A DNA stretch of 64,000 bases from the NCBI GenBank assembly GCA_035222895.1, contig JAVYIG010002729.1, forward strand, positions 124,001 to 188,000. Reading direction: 5' to 3'. This document shows, piece after piece, positions 24,801-32,130 of this stretch. The stretch comes from Strongylocentrotus droebachiensis (taxonomy: Eukaryota; Echinodermata; Echinoidea; Camarodonta; Strongylocentrotidae). The notes below the pieces were generated by a model. That model was not told where the DNA came from, made no database searches, and saw only the letters and a list, made by a program, of their open reading frames with translations. The translations under genes were made by a program, and so were the position numbers. Numbering within the stretch: position 1 is the first letter of the stretch; every line of letters starts with the position of its first letter.

Positions 24801-25756
24801 AATTTTTGACTAATTTTAATCATAATCATATATTGCATTTTCCACCTGAATTTGGATCACATCCGACATCGGGAAACCTTCGTTTAGGGCTTCGATGTCG
24901 ACGTCCTCGCTCAGTACCGTCTCTACGCTGCAGTCCTGCACCTCAAACTGAAGCTATCAGTACACAATTATGTAGACTTCTCGTATGGTTTATGGTATCG
25001 CGCATACGAGAAGTCTGCATAATTTTGGACTGATAGCTTCAGTTTGAGGTGCAGGACAACAGCGTAGTCGTAGACAGTACTGAGCGACGACGTCGACATC
25101 GAAGCCTTAAACTAAGGTTTACCAATGTCGAATGTGATCCAAATTCAGGTGGAAAATGCAATATATGATTATGATCAAAATTAGTTAAAAATTGGGCTAA
25201 AATTCCTTTGCTAAGAATGGATTTTTAAACTGCTAACAAAAATGGATACGGAACTACACTAGCGCCTGAATCTCTCATCAGTTTCTACCCAACTTCAGGG
25301 AAATGCAGAAAGAGTTGATCAATAAATTAATGATTATCCACACTCCAGTTGGATGAGGCCGATTGAATTTTGGCTGAGACTGGAGAGGTTTAACTTGTAA
25401 GTTGTATTTGAACCTGTTTAGTTTATTTGTTTTGACAATTTACTCACCATTTTGGCCATTTTCAATTTCACGCGTTCTTTCTTCTTCTGTAACTGTTCAT
25501 TTGTTGTGCTTTGCGTCGGCTTAACAGGTTTGTTCAACTTGTGTTCATGGATATCTACACTTGTATTGAAGTCGGGCAAATCAGGAACAGGCTTGTACAA
25601 GTTTAAGTGAGTGTGAAATGCGGAGGTCGGAAGTAAGCAAGAGCAACTAGTAGGGTTCATTCTCCCCCAGAACTCTGGGGTGGATCCACTGATGGGAGCC
25701 CGATGAGCCCCTCCTCCAAGCGCCCGCCTACAAATTGATGATGACAAGCGAAGCAT
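6676..25756 (-). CDS. arsS: ArsS-like radical SAM enzyme, whole gene (8 exons)
   Basis: Eight minus-strand exons (25756-25448, 16105-15910, 15433-15236, 13459-13282, 11954-11821, 10232-10091, 7921-7749, 6845-6676) join with matching phases into 1,500 nt, 499 residues plus stop. Residues 1-25 are Arg/Ser/Ala-rich without acids, like a mitochondrial presequence. C191, C195 and C198 form the CxxxCxxC [4Fe-4S]/SAM motif in the stretch GLHCNQACNHCHVE; LDLTGGAPE (231-239) is the SAM-contacting motif. VIDRCNLTALLEPGQED, VIASLPCY and HLVYNP match the bacterial family. The C-terminal DUF3641-like part holds NFNPAAVEGLMCRN, GWDGRIFDCDLNQ and THCFGCTAGSGSSC, giving C410, C425, C481, C484 and C492. Described bacterial ArsS proteins transfer the deoxyadenosyl group of SAM to dimethylarsenite on the way to arsenosugars; that activity here is inferred from family only. 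No transposase or arsM lies nearby. All splice sites are GT-AG; exon 3 has a weak donor (GTTGGT). Confidence 0.93.
6895..7160. mobile_element. Foldback MITE in ArsS intron 7
   Basis: About 85-bp inverted arms (GAGTGTTTCACAAAGAATGA on the left, its reverse complement near 7,140-7,157) around a loop of about 90 bp. The ends match the MITEs at 7,440-7,722 and 11,476-11,792 (GTGTTTCACAAAGAT). Confidence 0.82.
7185..7350. mobile_element. Short inverted-repeat MITE (family with 34,126-34,257)
   Basis: It shares TTGCGATTAATTGCAA-type left end, GGAGACTGCACACTTGC-like middle and GATCAATCGCA..CTCTTTATA right end with the copy at 34,126-34,257. Confidence 0.62.
7440..7722. mobile_element. MITE copy, inverted relative to 11,476-11,792
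   Basis: Positions 7,450-7,560 are the reverse complement of 11,545-11,660 (AACATTTTATGCCTTTTAAA and CATGAAATCTCCTTGATGAT). It ends GATCTTTGTGAAAACAACCC. Confidence 0.78.
7749..7921 (-). CDS. arsS: ArsS-like exon 7 (Cys-rich domain)
   Basis: 173 nt, acceptor TTATCAG and donor GTAAAG. It encodes ELEGYMDMLVRNFNPAAVEG, then LMCRN and GWDGRIFDCDLNQ with C410 and C425. Its 5' half has been copied several times just upstream (8,105-9,331). Confidence 0.95.
8105..8566 (-). pseudogene. Eroded ArsS exon-7 copy split by a TTAA-flanked MITE
   Basis: On the minus strand, 8566-8531 reads RNELEDYMNMLVL and 8126-8105 reads NFNPAAV. Removing the 396-bp element (8131-8526) and one TTAA joins them into an intact copy of the 5' half of exon 7. 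The copy is followed by GA-rich microsatellite instead of the rest of the exon. Confidence 0.82.
8131..8526. mobile_element. TTAA-flanked (piggyBac-type) MITE, copy 1
   Basis: 396 bp, ends AGGTAAAGACCAGTATTGG and CCATAACTGGTCTTTATCT, flanked by TTAA at 8127-8130 and 8527-8530. It interrupts an ArsS exon-7 relic. TTAA duplication is the hallmark of piggyBac-type transposition. Confidence 0.88.
8800..8866 (-). pseudogene. Eroded ArsS exon-7 copy
   Basis: The minus strand reads RNDLEEHVNMLVCKFNPAAV, preceded by a preserved acceptor-like TTATTAG. The frame then runs into a GAT/GAG microsatellite, so it is a partial duplicate of exon 7, not a complete exon. Confidence 0.82.
9079..9096 (-). pseudogene. 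Minimal ArsS exon-7 5' end copy
   Basis: Only about 18 nt of exon 7 start remain (GGAACAAGTTGGAAGA), but the flanking intron text (CCTAATGAAATTGGAAAGATA) matches the real exon-7 acceptor region and the other copies. Confidence 0.6.
9270..9331 (-). pseudogene. Strongly diverged ArsS exon-7 copy
   Basis: The minus strand resembles the YMNVLVCN part of exon 7 and then the GCAGCGGTAGA stretch. Stops and substitutions show it is non-coding. It is the outermost member of the exon-7 tandem series. Confidence 0.55.
10091..10232 (-). CDS. arsS: ArsS-like exon 6
   Basis: 142 nt, acceptor GTTGCAG and donor GTAAGA. It encodes GAFLPPPQGPLEQKYKEEL, then FNNLYTITNIPVKRFTDFL, the entry to the DUF3641-like domain. 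Confidence 0.94.
10508..10896. mobile_element. TTAA-flanked (piggyBac-type) MITE, copy 2
   Basis: 389 bp, flanked by TTAA at 10504-10507 and 10897-10900, same ends and interior as the copy at 8131, in ArsS intron 5. Confidence 0.88.
11476..11792. mobile_element. MITE with GGGTGTTTCACAAAGATC termini
   Basis: The left end GGGTGTTTCACAAAGATCCT and right end GATCTTTGTGAAACACCCC are inverted. Inner arms repeat AAGTTGGACTTAA and its complement. It lies immediately 3' (minus sense) of ArsS exon 5. Confidence 0.82.
11821..11954 (-). CDS. arsS: ArsS-like exon 5
   Basis: 134 nt, acceptor CCTTGCAG and donor GTAACA. It encodes NVNIQRGSQVFQRSMVALQ, then LGYG and LEIHLVYNPLG, the family segment between barrel and C-terminal domain. 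Confidence 0.93.
12004..12340 (+). repeat. Dispersed repeat, partner of 24,145-24,520
   Basis: It shares GAAGCCCTAA, AATGATCAAGAAGTGCCT, GTGACCGGTTTTACCATAC and CAGCATGAGCTAAATC with the inverted copy in ArsS intron 1. Confidence 0.8.
12831..12911. other. 81-nt hairpin
   Basis: Arms 12831-12864 and 12878-12911 (34 bp, two mismatches: CACTGCTATTATGTAAATAT on the left) with a 13-nt loop. The size is like a miRNA precursor, but the near-perfect stem also fits a tiny MITE. Confidence 0.7.
13282..13459 (-). CDS. arsS: ArsS-like exon 4
   Basis: 178 nt, acceptor TTATTAG and donor GTTAGT. It encodes GGAPELCSQFRYLASE, then VIDRCNLTALLEPGQED and VIASLPCY, highly typical of the family's SAM barrel. 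Confidence 0.94.
13507..13650. mobile_element. TTAA-type MITE of the GCACTAG family, eroded
   Basis: It starts TTAAAGCCTCACTGCACTAC and contains GAGAGCTGATTTGATGAGAT and ACCACCTGTCA, the reverse complement of copies at 54,775 and 57,208. The far end is decayed. Confidence 0.75.
14022..14958. mobile_element. TTAA-flanked MITE, copy 3, interrupted by a TA-flanked element
   Basis: Ends AGGTAAAGACCAGT and ACTGGTCTTTACCT, TTAA at 14018-14021 and 14959-14962. It is about 540 bp longer than its relatives because another element occupies 14112-14647. Confidence 0.9.
14112..14647. mobile_element. Tc1/mariner-type non-autonomous element nested in a MITE
   Basis: 536 bp, inverted ends CGCCGGTGGGGTGACAAAAC and CGTTGGTGGGATGACAAAAC, flanked by TA (14110-14111, 14648-14649). 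Excising it with one TA restores TTTTGACTAATACATG as in the uninterrupted copy at 8,210-8,225. Confidence 0.88.
15236..15433 (-). CDS. arsS: ArsS-like exon 3 (CxxxCxxC motif)
   Basis: 198 nt, phase 1 in and phase 1 out. It carries residues 169-235, including the iron-sulfur motif CNQACNHC and the start of LDLTGGAPE. The donor is GTTGGT, weaker than the others, but the joined frame restores TGGAPE exactly. Confidence 0.93.
15541..15704. mobile_element. Palindromic MITE with ACCATGG-rich arms
   Basis: 164 bp, inverted ends CCCTTATAAAAAAGTACCAT and its complement; inner ACCATGGTTACCATGGTT. It lies in ArsS intron 2, 107 bp upstream (minus sense) of exon 3. Confidence 0.85.
15910..16105 (-). CDS. 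arsS: ArsS-like exon 2
   Basis: 196 nt, begins GACTCCCTC after acceptor CCTAG and ends in phase 1 at donor GTAACT. It encodes a charged helical region followed by LDHLGIPSFRDFLKRF, which precedes the radical SAM barrel as in bacterial family members. A TTAA-flanked MITE sits only 24 bp upstream of the acceptor. Confidence 0.88.
16133..16529. mobile_element. Diverged TTAA-flanked MITE beside ArsS exon 2
   Basis: 397 bp, inverted ends AGATAAACTCCAGTTCTGG, TTAA at 16129-16132 and 16530-16533. The interior shares GGTTCTGGAGTCATCAAAAT-type text with the 8131 family on the opposite strand. A related remnant lies at about 58,580-58,990. Confidence 0.82.
17770..18775. repeat. Degenerate GTGCCCCTTTT minisatellite
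   Basis: Roughly 40 units of about 21-25 bp of the form GTGCCCCTTTTCNTTNNATAA. It starts at a G14 run and ends where the CATCTCCATCCCTCT array begins. Confidence 0.85.
18825..19862. repeat. CATCTCCATCCCTCTCAT minisatellite
   Basis: About 1 kb of 18-bp units (TCCATCCCTCTCATCATC) with variants such as TCACACCGTC and TCACCAATCCC. It is almost pure pyrimidine on this strand, so all long frames here are repeat artefacts. Confidence 0.92.
19861..20975. repeat. ~109-bp GCGAAGC satellite, array 1 (interrupted)
   Basis: Units AGAGAAAGAAGACGATTCGT, ACCGTTCTCGACTC, TATCTGAATTCAGTT and CGCGAAGCG(C/T)GGAAGC at 19,861-20,243 and again at 20,860-20,975. The gap is the insertion 20244-20859. Confidence 0.88.
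20244..20859. mobile_element. 616-bp inverted-end element inside the satellite
   Basis: Ends CAGGGGCGGATCTAG and CAGGCGCGGATCTAC (reverse complement of the right end), flanked by TATCT at 20239-20243 and 20860-20864; removing it restores the satellite text CCTTATCTGAATTCAG. It contains a 172-bp duplication (20,288-20,458 and 20,460-20,634). Each copy has GACGATGC-GGA-GCATCGTC and CCGC-GAA-GCGG hairpins. A pyrimidine stretch and poly(T) lie near its right end. Confidence 0.85.
22065..22182. mobile_element. GCACTAG-family MITE, truncated
   Basis: TTAAAGCCCGTCTGTACTAG through CAAATCAGCTCTCAATTAAT matches the copies at 54,775 and 57,208; the right half is missing next to poly-G-rich sequence. 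Confidence 0.8.
22195..22440. repeat. Tandem units with long poly(G) runs
   Basis: Two units share GAAAATT(T)G..AT(T)GCGCTGACC and AATATTTCGC, each followed by a G run (22,255-22,292 with one T; 22,366-22,387). The apparent Pro-rich frames are artefacts of these runs. Confidence 0.75.
22874..23901. mobile_element. 1.03-kb element with perfect 20-bp inverted ends
   Basis: Both ends read GGGGGCCGTTTCTCGAAACC inward. The near-terminal regions also share ATGACAG/TGTCATG-like and GACATCTC-type text. There is no coding capacity and no clear target duplication. Confidence 0.82.
24145..24520 (-). repeat. Dispersed repeat, inverted partner of 12,004-12,340
   Basis: The reverse complement of this stretch aligns over its whole length to 12,004-12,340. 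Both copies are intronic in the ArsS-like gene and opposed, so the transcript could pair with itself. Confidence 0.8.
24759..25238. repeat. ~480-bp palindrome in ArsS intron 1
   Basis: Arms of about 229 bp at roughly 90% identity; left landmarks CACCTGAATTTGGATCACAT and TGCACCTCAAACTGAAGCTA recur reverse-complemented on the right. The centre is ACTTCTCGTATG, 15 nt, CATACGAGAAGT near 24,976-25,014. It ends 210 bp from exon 1. Confidence 0.88.
25448..25756 (-). CDS. arsS: ArsS-like exon 1 (start, putative mitochondrial presequence)
   Basis: 309 nt, 103 codons, ends in phase 0 at donor GTGAGT. It begins MLRLSSSICRRALGGG, an amphipathic-type, acid-free N-terminus, and ends in a basic stretch (QKKKERVKLKMAKM). 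The start is the first ATG of the open frame. Nothing in it resembles the catalytic core, so it is a eukaryote-side extension. Confidence 0.82.
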
Positions 25757-26069
25757 GTTGATATCTTCGTGTGGCTCTTCCCAGGAGCAAGAGTACGAAT
25801 GTAACTCTGTATCACTCGAACTCTTACAAAGACAACTGAATTATGCTGAGCTGAGAAACCTCAGAGTCCGTAGTTTCTAGATCTCTCTTGCACTAAAATG
25901 CAATGAGTCTTCAAAACGTTAACGAACCGTACTGCGCTGCTGAACGTAAACAGATCTTGGCAATCGTTCACAGGTAGTCACGTGATGATATTAAAGTCAG
26001 TCTTGACTACAACATTCGTCAGAGGCAATAAAGCTGGAGAACCATTCGAGATCATTCACGTCTAATACG

Positions 26070-26745
26070 CAGGGGCGGGTCCAGGTTTTTTTAAAGGGGA
26101 GGGGGAGAGGGGGGGATTTATGAAATTGTGAGTTCAAAGCAAAGCTTTTATGGCGTGGGGTCCGGGGCCCACTTAAGGGCCCCGGGAAATTGTGAACCAT
26201 ATATAATATGCTAGTATGGTATATAGGCCTACCTAGTTACGAGACACTTCTGAATGGTAAACTGAACATATGTTTTGTCGAAAGGAAAAAAAGAGGGAGG
26301 GCGTGCGCCCCCACGCCCCAATGGGTCTTTCCCTGAATACGTTGACAATGAGCAGTGACACTGGTGTAGAATTTTTGAAGGGGGCACGCCCCCCCCCCCC
26401 CGTCCTATCCATCGAGTGGTATAAGAAAGGTTGTAAAAGACCAGTCTGTGATAATAATAATAATAATAGCTCGTTCTTATAATTATAGCGCTTTTCAGGA
26501 CCATAATTCGCCGCACAAGGAAGCATTTAATTGAGAGACCGTTTCAGCAAAGGGTCTTACCCTTATTATTGATTTTGTTTGGCAGAGACGTATATATATG
26601 GCAACAGGCACGTACGCAGGGGGGGGGGGGGGTTTGGGGGGTTAACCCCCCCCCCCCTTTGGTATTTTTATGTGTATAAACCCCCCCCCCCCCAAAAAAA
26701 AAAAAAAAAACCCCTAAAACCCCCCCCCCCCCCCCCCCCCCTTTT

Positions 26746-26777
<32 letters not shown>

Positions 26778-26778
26778 G

Positions 26779-26812
<34 letters not shown>

Positions 26813-26880
26813 ATCCCCATGACTGACCAAAACCAGGTGACCTTACCCCCCCTCAACGGAGCAAAATGTCAAATTTTTCA
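26070..26880. other. Poly-G/poly-C/poly-A/poly-T mosaic and transposon-end text
   Basis: CAGGGGCGGGTCCAGG at 26,072 and CAGGCACGTACGCAGG at 26,607 resemble hAT-like ends found elsewhere in the window, but no partner ends were found. From 26,619 to 26,810 the sequence is almost only homopolymer blocks (G13, C13, C15, A20, C22, T29, A31, approximate lengths). Confidence 0.6.
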
Positions 26881-28090
26881 TCAAGTATCAAGACAAACTC
26901 GGGTTTTAGCGATAATAGTTTTACATTTGAGTTTGTCAGACTTATTGGGGTTTGGGAACTTTGGGCTCGTCATAGACATACAGTAGATTAAAGATAAGCT
27001 TGAGATCAGGTAATGAAAGCAAATAAATTCTCACATAATCCAACAAAACTTACACTGAATGTTCAAGATTACAAATATGACAAGTGCCAAACGATTATGG
27101 TAGAAAAGTAATAGGGGCTGAGTAAAGAGCACAGATAGATAATGAAATCAAGGTTGGTAATAGTAGCCAGACACCATGTTCGACACCAACTGTCGCTTTG
27201 TGCAAATGATAGTTGTGTTGTTGTTTTTATTGAAGATGGTTTCCAGCAAGTTTTTGTGAGTTTATTTTTATTTCACCGGTTCAAACAATCATTCTTCTGC
27301 AGGATAAACAATCCAGAATGATATATAGCCAGGTTCTCTCGACATTATGGTTCCCGTATACCAGAATTCAATACTAGCTTTAACTTTGATGTAAAATATA
27401 AGAAGAAAAAACGTCTTTGGGCCCCAACGCAACAGGTTTTTGTATTAATACAAGACATTAATTTTCCAGAATGAATAAACAGTAAATCGTTGAAACCAGC
27501 AACACATGAACTTTAATGTTTACTCATGACTCTGCTATAATTCGCACACAGCAGCATTTAACTGAGTAGTCAACTTGTTACAACAATGTTATTTTGAGCT
27601 CAGATATTGGTACTTTATAGGCCTAAGTAATTTCGCCAATGATTCATCAATTTTACATCAATCAACTTTAATGTTTACTCTGCTACACTATAATTCGCAC
27701 AAGGCAACATTTAATTGAGTACTCAACTTGTTACGACAATGTTATCTTGAGCTCAGATATTGGTAAATATTATTATAGGCCTAAGTAATTTCGCCAATGA
27801 TTCATCATTTTTTAATCAATCGTACGGCATCGGTTGTTTATCTTTATCCTTCTTATCTCTTCTTGTCTTCAGTTCTCTGTTAAACGGACAGTTTGGTTTT
27901 CTTTTCAATGGGAAATAACAGTGATTTCCTATTGAACTCTATTTATTCGGATAGTCATATCTCAGCCAATACTTCACAATCATATTCGATTGGTTTTCGA
28001 CATTATTTTGGACATGATTTTTTATGCTCTTTCGGAAAATGAAGTTCAAATTGAGAAATTTAAAAACCAGATTTGTATGATGTCAGAGCT
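26880..28090. repeat. Intergenic sequence with a ~155-bp tandem duplication
   Basis: 27,506-27,656 and 27,664-27,815 are tandem copies (AACTTTAATGTTTACTC, TTGAGCTCAGATATTGGTA, GGCCTAAGTAATTTCGCCAA). Elsewhere in the stretch I see nothing gene-like. Confidence 0.75.
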
Positions 28091-28097
28091 TCGGTAC

Positions 28098-28502
28098 TCT
28101 ATTATGCCCCCGCCCCCCCCCCCCCCACTCAGGTTTCGAAATGACCGCATGCGTGTTGCCAAAATGTCCGGTAAAGGGGTAGTTTTCGTGCCACAAAGTC
28201 CGGCCCGAGAATTGTAAAAAATGGGTGTATTTGACTTTTCACCCGGAGATTTCTTTAAAAAGGGGTGTTTTTTCTTTTTTTCTCTCATCTCTTTGGACTC
28301 CTGAGAAATCATTCCGAATTTAGGGGGGTACATTGAGCATTTTTCCTGATTTAGGGGGGTCTCCAAGGCAGGAAAAGCCCGCGAAAAGCCCGGAAAGGGG
28401 GGTTCGGAAATGTTGGCAGTCCTCAGATAGGGGGTGCTTTCAAAAAGAGGGAACGAGCATAAATAATATGCGTACCCTAAATAACACTGAGTGGGGGGGG
28501 GG
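28098..28502. mobile_element. Poly-C/G-bounded repeat, copy 1
   Basis: Bounded by CCCCCCCACTCAGG and CACTGAGTGGGGGG. The interior AACACGCATGCG/CCGGTAAAGG-type text, TTTTCACCCGGAGATTTCTT and CCGAGAATTGTAAAAA recur inverted at 29,560-30,125 and in part at 32,735-32,900. Confidence 0.72.
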
Positions 28503-28550
28503 CGGGATTATGCCTTGTGTACATGCATGTTCAGCATGGATGGTTAAATG

Positions 28551-28585
<35 letters not shown>

Positions 28586-28704
28586 AGTAAGAAGAGACAA
28601 GAGCAGCGAGATCGAGAGCAGTGTCCGTAACAGTTTTAATACATTTTGTTACAATAATACATACCCGGCTGTATCATGCTAATTATAGGCGCCATATTAG
28701 GGCG

Positions 28705-28893
28705 CTAAAGCATTAAGAAAATTCTTCCTTCCGGGTAGGCCAACCCGTTTATTTCACCTAGGTGGAGAGTGGGCAAATGTAGATCAATGTCTAGCCAAAG
28801 GACATATAAGTGCCGGGACTCGGACCGCGAACCACGTGATCCAAAGTCCGGTGACGTGTACGCTTGACCACGACACCTCTGAATTACACCCAA
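28705..28893 (-). mobile_element. tRNA-derived SINE
   Basis: The reverse complement carries a B-box-like GGTTCGCGGTCCGAG (28,820-28,834) after CAGAGGTGTCGTGGTCAAGC, then the tail GACATTGATCTACATTTGCC and ACTCTCCACCTAGGTG shared with the SINE at 59,785. Confidence 0.78.
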
Positions 28894-29179
28894 CTATCAA
28901 CGTGTCCACACACAAAACAATTTATCCCGAAACTCTATAACGAAACGTCGTATAAAGAATCATCGTATAAATTTCAGAGTGTCGACACACAAGAAACGTC
29001 GTATAAAATAATCATCGTATAAATTTCAGGATGTCCACACACAGAAGAAAGTAATCCTGAAACGTCGTATAGGTGCGCAGTTTGCTACTGCGGTCATGAA
29101 AATGGAAGCGGAAATTTCGCTCGAGGTCAGGTTAAGCCCCGCCCAGTTAGTTACACTAGTTACACCCCCCTGTCCACAC

Positions 29180-31325
29180 CAGGGGCGTAAATCCCGGGGG
29201 GATGGGGGCTGCACCCCCCCCCCCCCTGGCTTGAAGTAGGGGGGGGGTGGCCTGTACAAACATCCCCCCCTGATAATACAAAAACAAAGAGAGGAAAAAA
29301 AAGAAAGAAGAAGAAAAAAATGTGATTGTTTCAATTTCAGCATAATGCATGAGAAATGAGTTATTTTGTTATGTATGTATAACTGTAGAGCCTACACGTA
29401 TACAGTATGTCACGATCATTAAGAGTAGTTGCGCGACGTGCGCGAACAAGCACTTCATAAACTTCAGAATAATTTTTCGTTATTTTGCCAGGTATAGCCC
29501 AGACGTAAAGTGCGTCAGCGCGCGAGCGCTTAAAAAGTGCAATCATGTACAGTAGATGCCCGGCTCCCCCCCCCCCCCCCCCCCACTCAGTGGTATTTAG
29601 GGTACGCGTATGCTCGTTCAATCCCTTTGAAAGCACCCCCCCCCCCCCCTATTTCAGGACTGCCAACATTTCTGAATCCCCCTTTCGCCGCTTTTTCGCT
29701 GGTTTTTCTTGCCTTGGAGACTGCTAAATGTACCATCCCCCCCCCCCCCCCCAATTTCAGGTGAGCTCTAGTCGATCGAGGGGGACTGGAGGCCAATGTT
29801 TTTACTTTTCAAAATTAAATAATCCTGAATAAGCTTTCAAAGCTAGCAGGAATTTCAGGAATTTGATCCTGGGATTTGATCAATTTTTCTATGATATTCA
29901 AGAAATTATATAACCCCCTTTTTACATTTCTCACGAGTCCAAAGAGAGAGAGAAAAAAAGTCAACCCCTTTTCAAAGAAATCTCCGGGTGAAAAGTCAAA
30001 TACACCCCCTTTTTTTACAACTCTCGGGCCGGATTTTGTCGCGCGAAAAAGTACCCCTTTCCTGGAGATTTTAGGAACGCGCATGCAGTCCCTCCGACCC
30101 CGGAGTGTGGGGGGGGGGGGGGGTAAATGAAGACTGAAGTTCCAGACCTAGCGTGTTCAAGACTTATAGTGGCCGTTTGTCTCTTCAGTTATTTCAAGGT
30201 AAGCCTGTACACATTCTTATTATTTTTATATTTGAGAAAAGGATTTGGCTGAGGAAATTAAAGAATTCATTAGTCTAATAAACACAGTACATGTATCATA
30301 ATATGAATTCCAGAAACATTTTTTAAGAGGTATGAAAACTCTGAACGCATCTGATTGAGAGTGATAAATAATACGGTAACTGTTGCATTTCCCAAGTCCT
30401 ACTCGGTGGTTGATATTTGTTCACACCTAAAACTTAAGGGACGAGGGGGTGATATTTAAGGTTTGCAATGCATGCGATGTTTGTGTCTATAAATGAATTA
30501 ATTTGTTGTTTATATTGAATAAATTGAATCGAATTCAGATAAATAGGGCTTAATAAGAGTCGAAAATGGTACAACGAATCGTCTTCTTTCTATAATAATT
30601 AAATCGAACGTCTAAGCTTTTCGCGCTTCGCGCAGGAAGGGGGAAACTGAATTCAAACAAGGATTAAGAGTCGAGAACAGTACACCCAAGCGTCTGCTAT
30701 CTCCTTATAATTTAAGGAAACGTCAAAGCTTCCGCGCTTCGTGCGAGAGGTGGAAACTGAATTCAGATAAATAGGGCTTAATAAGAGTCGAAAACGGTGC
30801 AACGAATCGTCTTCTTTCTAACGTCTAAGCTTTTCGCGCTTCGCGTAGGAAGGATTAAGAGTCGAGAACAGTACACCCAAGCGTCTGCTATCTCTAATAA
30901 TTTAAGGAAACGTCAAGGCTTCCGCGCTTCGCGCGAGAAGGGGAAACTGAATTCAGATAAATAGGGCTCAATAAGAGTCGAAAACGGTGCAACGAATCGT
31001 CTTCTTTCTATAATAATTTAATGAAACGTCAAAACTTCCGCGCTTTGAGCGGGAGGGGTAAACCGAATTCAGACAAAGATTAAGAGTCGAGCACGGTTTA
31101 ACAAATCGTCTACTTTCTCTAATTATTTAATGAAATGCCAAAGCTTCCGCGCCTCACGCGATAGAGAGTGTGTGTGTGTGTTGTGTGTTTGTGCGTGCGC
31201 GATCGCGCGCGCTTGCGTAAATTATTAGTGTGGGCGTGTGCTCGTGCTAGTATTGTGATGGCTATCGCCGATCATCCCCCCCCCCCCCCCCCCCCCCCAC
31301 TCCTCGGTACGGATTTACGCCCCTG
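29180..31325. mobile_element. hAT-like non-autonomous element carrying satellite array 2
   Basis: 2,146 bp, inverted ends CAGGGGCGTAAATCC on both sides, flanked by the 8-bp duplication GTCCACAC (29172-29179 and 31326-31333). Eight-bp duplications and CAGGG-type ends are typical of hAT transposons. The interior holds a poly-C/G-bounded repeat (29,560-30,125) and satellite array 2; there is no transposase. Confidence 0.88.
30530..31165. repeat. ~109-bp GCGAAGC satellite, array 2 (inverted)
   Basis: About six units on the opposite strand to arrays 1 and 3 (CTTCCGCGCTTCGCGCGAGA, AAACTGAATTCAGATAAATA, AACGAATCGTCTTCTTTCT). Unit lengths vary by internal deletions. Confidence 0.9.
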
Positions 31326-31606
31326 GTCCACACACAACATTTTCCGTGATTAGGCGTATAGGCGTGATTCTTTATTGAGTTCTAGTTCGAAACGATGCCC
31401 AAACCTGCCTTTCGTTAGACTAGTTTCGTTATACGACGTATCGTTAGTGAGCGTCCATGCACACACACAATTTCATCGTAAAACTATCGCGAAACGGTAT
31501 CACTATCGCGAAATGGTATAGCTAATCACGCCTAATCACGGAAAATGTTGTGTGTGGACAGGGGGGGGGGGGTAATATTTGTGCTAAAATCAGAGAGAAG
31601 GCTCAG

Positions 31607-31838
31607 TGTTTAAAGCCCCTCTAACGTGTTGGGAGCCCCTAAAATGTGAAGGCAAATTTCATTTAAAGTGTATCATAATGTGAAAGAGAGTGTCATTTAG
31701 GACACATTCTGCAGGGATTTTCAAAACAAATGTTTTTAAAGTTTTTTTTCACATTATGATACAATTTAAGTGAAATTTTGCCATCAAACTTTTGGCGAAT
31801 TTGGGGCTCCCAATACTCTAGCCTAAAGGGGCTTTATA
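31607..31838. mobile_element. Foldback MITE
   Basis: Inverted arms of about 85 bp: AAAGCCCCTCTAAC, TTGGGAGCCCC and GTGTATCATAATGTGAAA on the left, complemented on the right (TTTCACATTATGATACA, GGGGCTCCCAA, AAGGGGCTTTA). Confidence 0.82.
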
Positions 31839-32039
31839 CCCCACTGCAATAAAGTTTTCATGTAAACGAAGAGACAAAAGTAAGGAACACTATTTATATT
31901 TTGCAAAACAATTTATGATACAATATTTTCTTTCTCTTTTTATATTCTTTCTTTCTTTCTCTCTCTAAAATTATTAATGATTTTTTGATTTACTTTTTAC
32001 CTTATTCGTTCTACATTATAGATAATATTGGATGTAATT

Positions 32040-32130
32040 CCTCTGCAACTCCCTACCCCCTCCCTTCCCCCTCCCGCCTCTTCCCCCTTCCACCGCCCAA
32101 CCTTCCTCCCTTCGTCCCCCCTCCCCCACC
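32040..32130. repeat. C/T-rich tract upstream of TMEM183 copy A
   Basis: About 90 bp of almost pure pyrimidine (CCCTCCCTTCCCCCTCCC-like) 160 bp before the copy-A start codon; promoter role unknown. Confidence 0.55.

Larger units (their letters stand above)
29164..31572. mobile_element. Outer inverted-end element split by the hAT-like insertion
   Basis: After the hAT-like element and one GTCCACAC are removed, the left end reads CCCTGTCCACACACAACATT, then TTCCGTGATTAGGCGT. The right end (31,528-31,563) is its inverse (ACGCCTAATCACGG, AATGTTGTGTGTGGACAG). Related TGTCCACACACA text also lies at 28,904 and 29,033. Confidence 0.75.
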
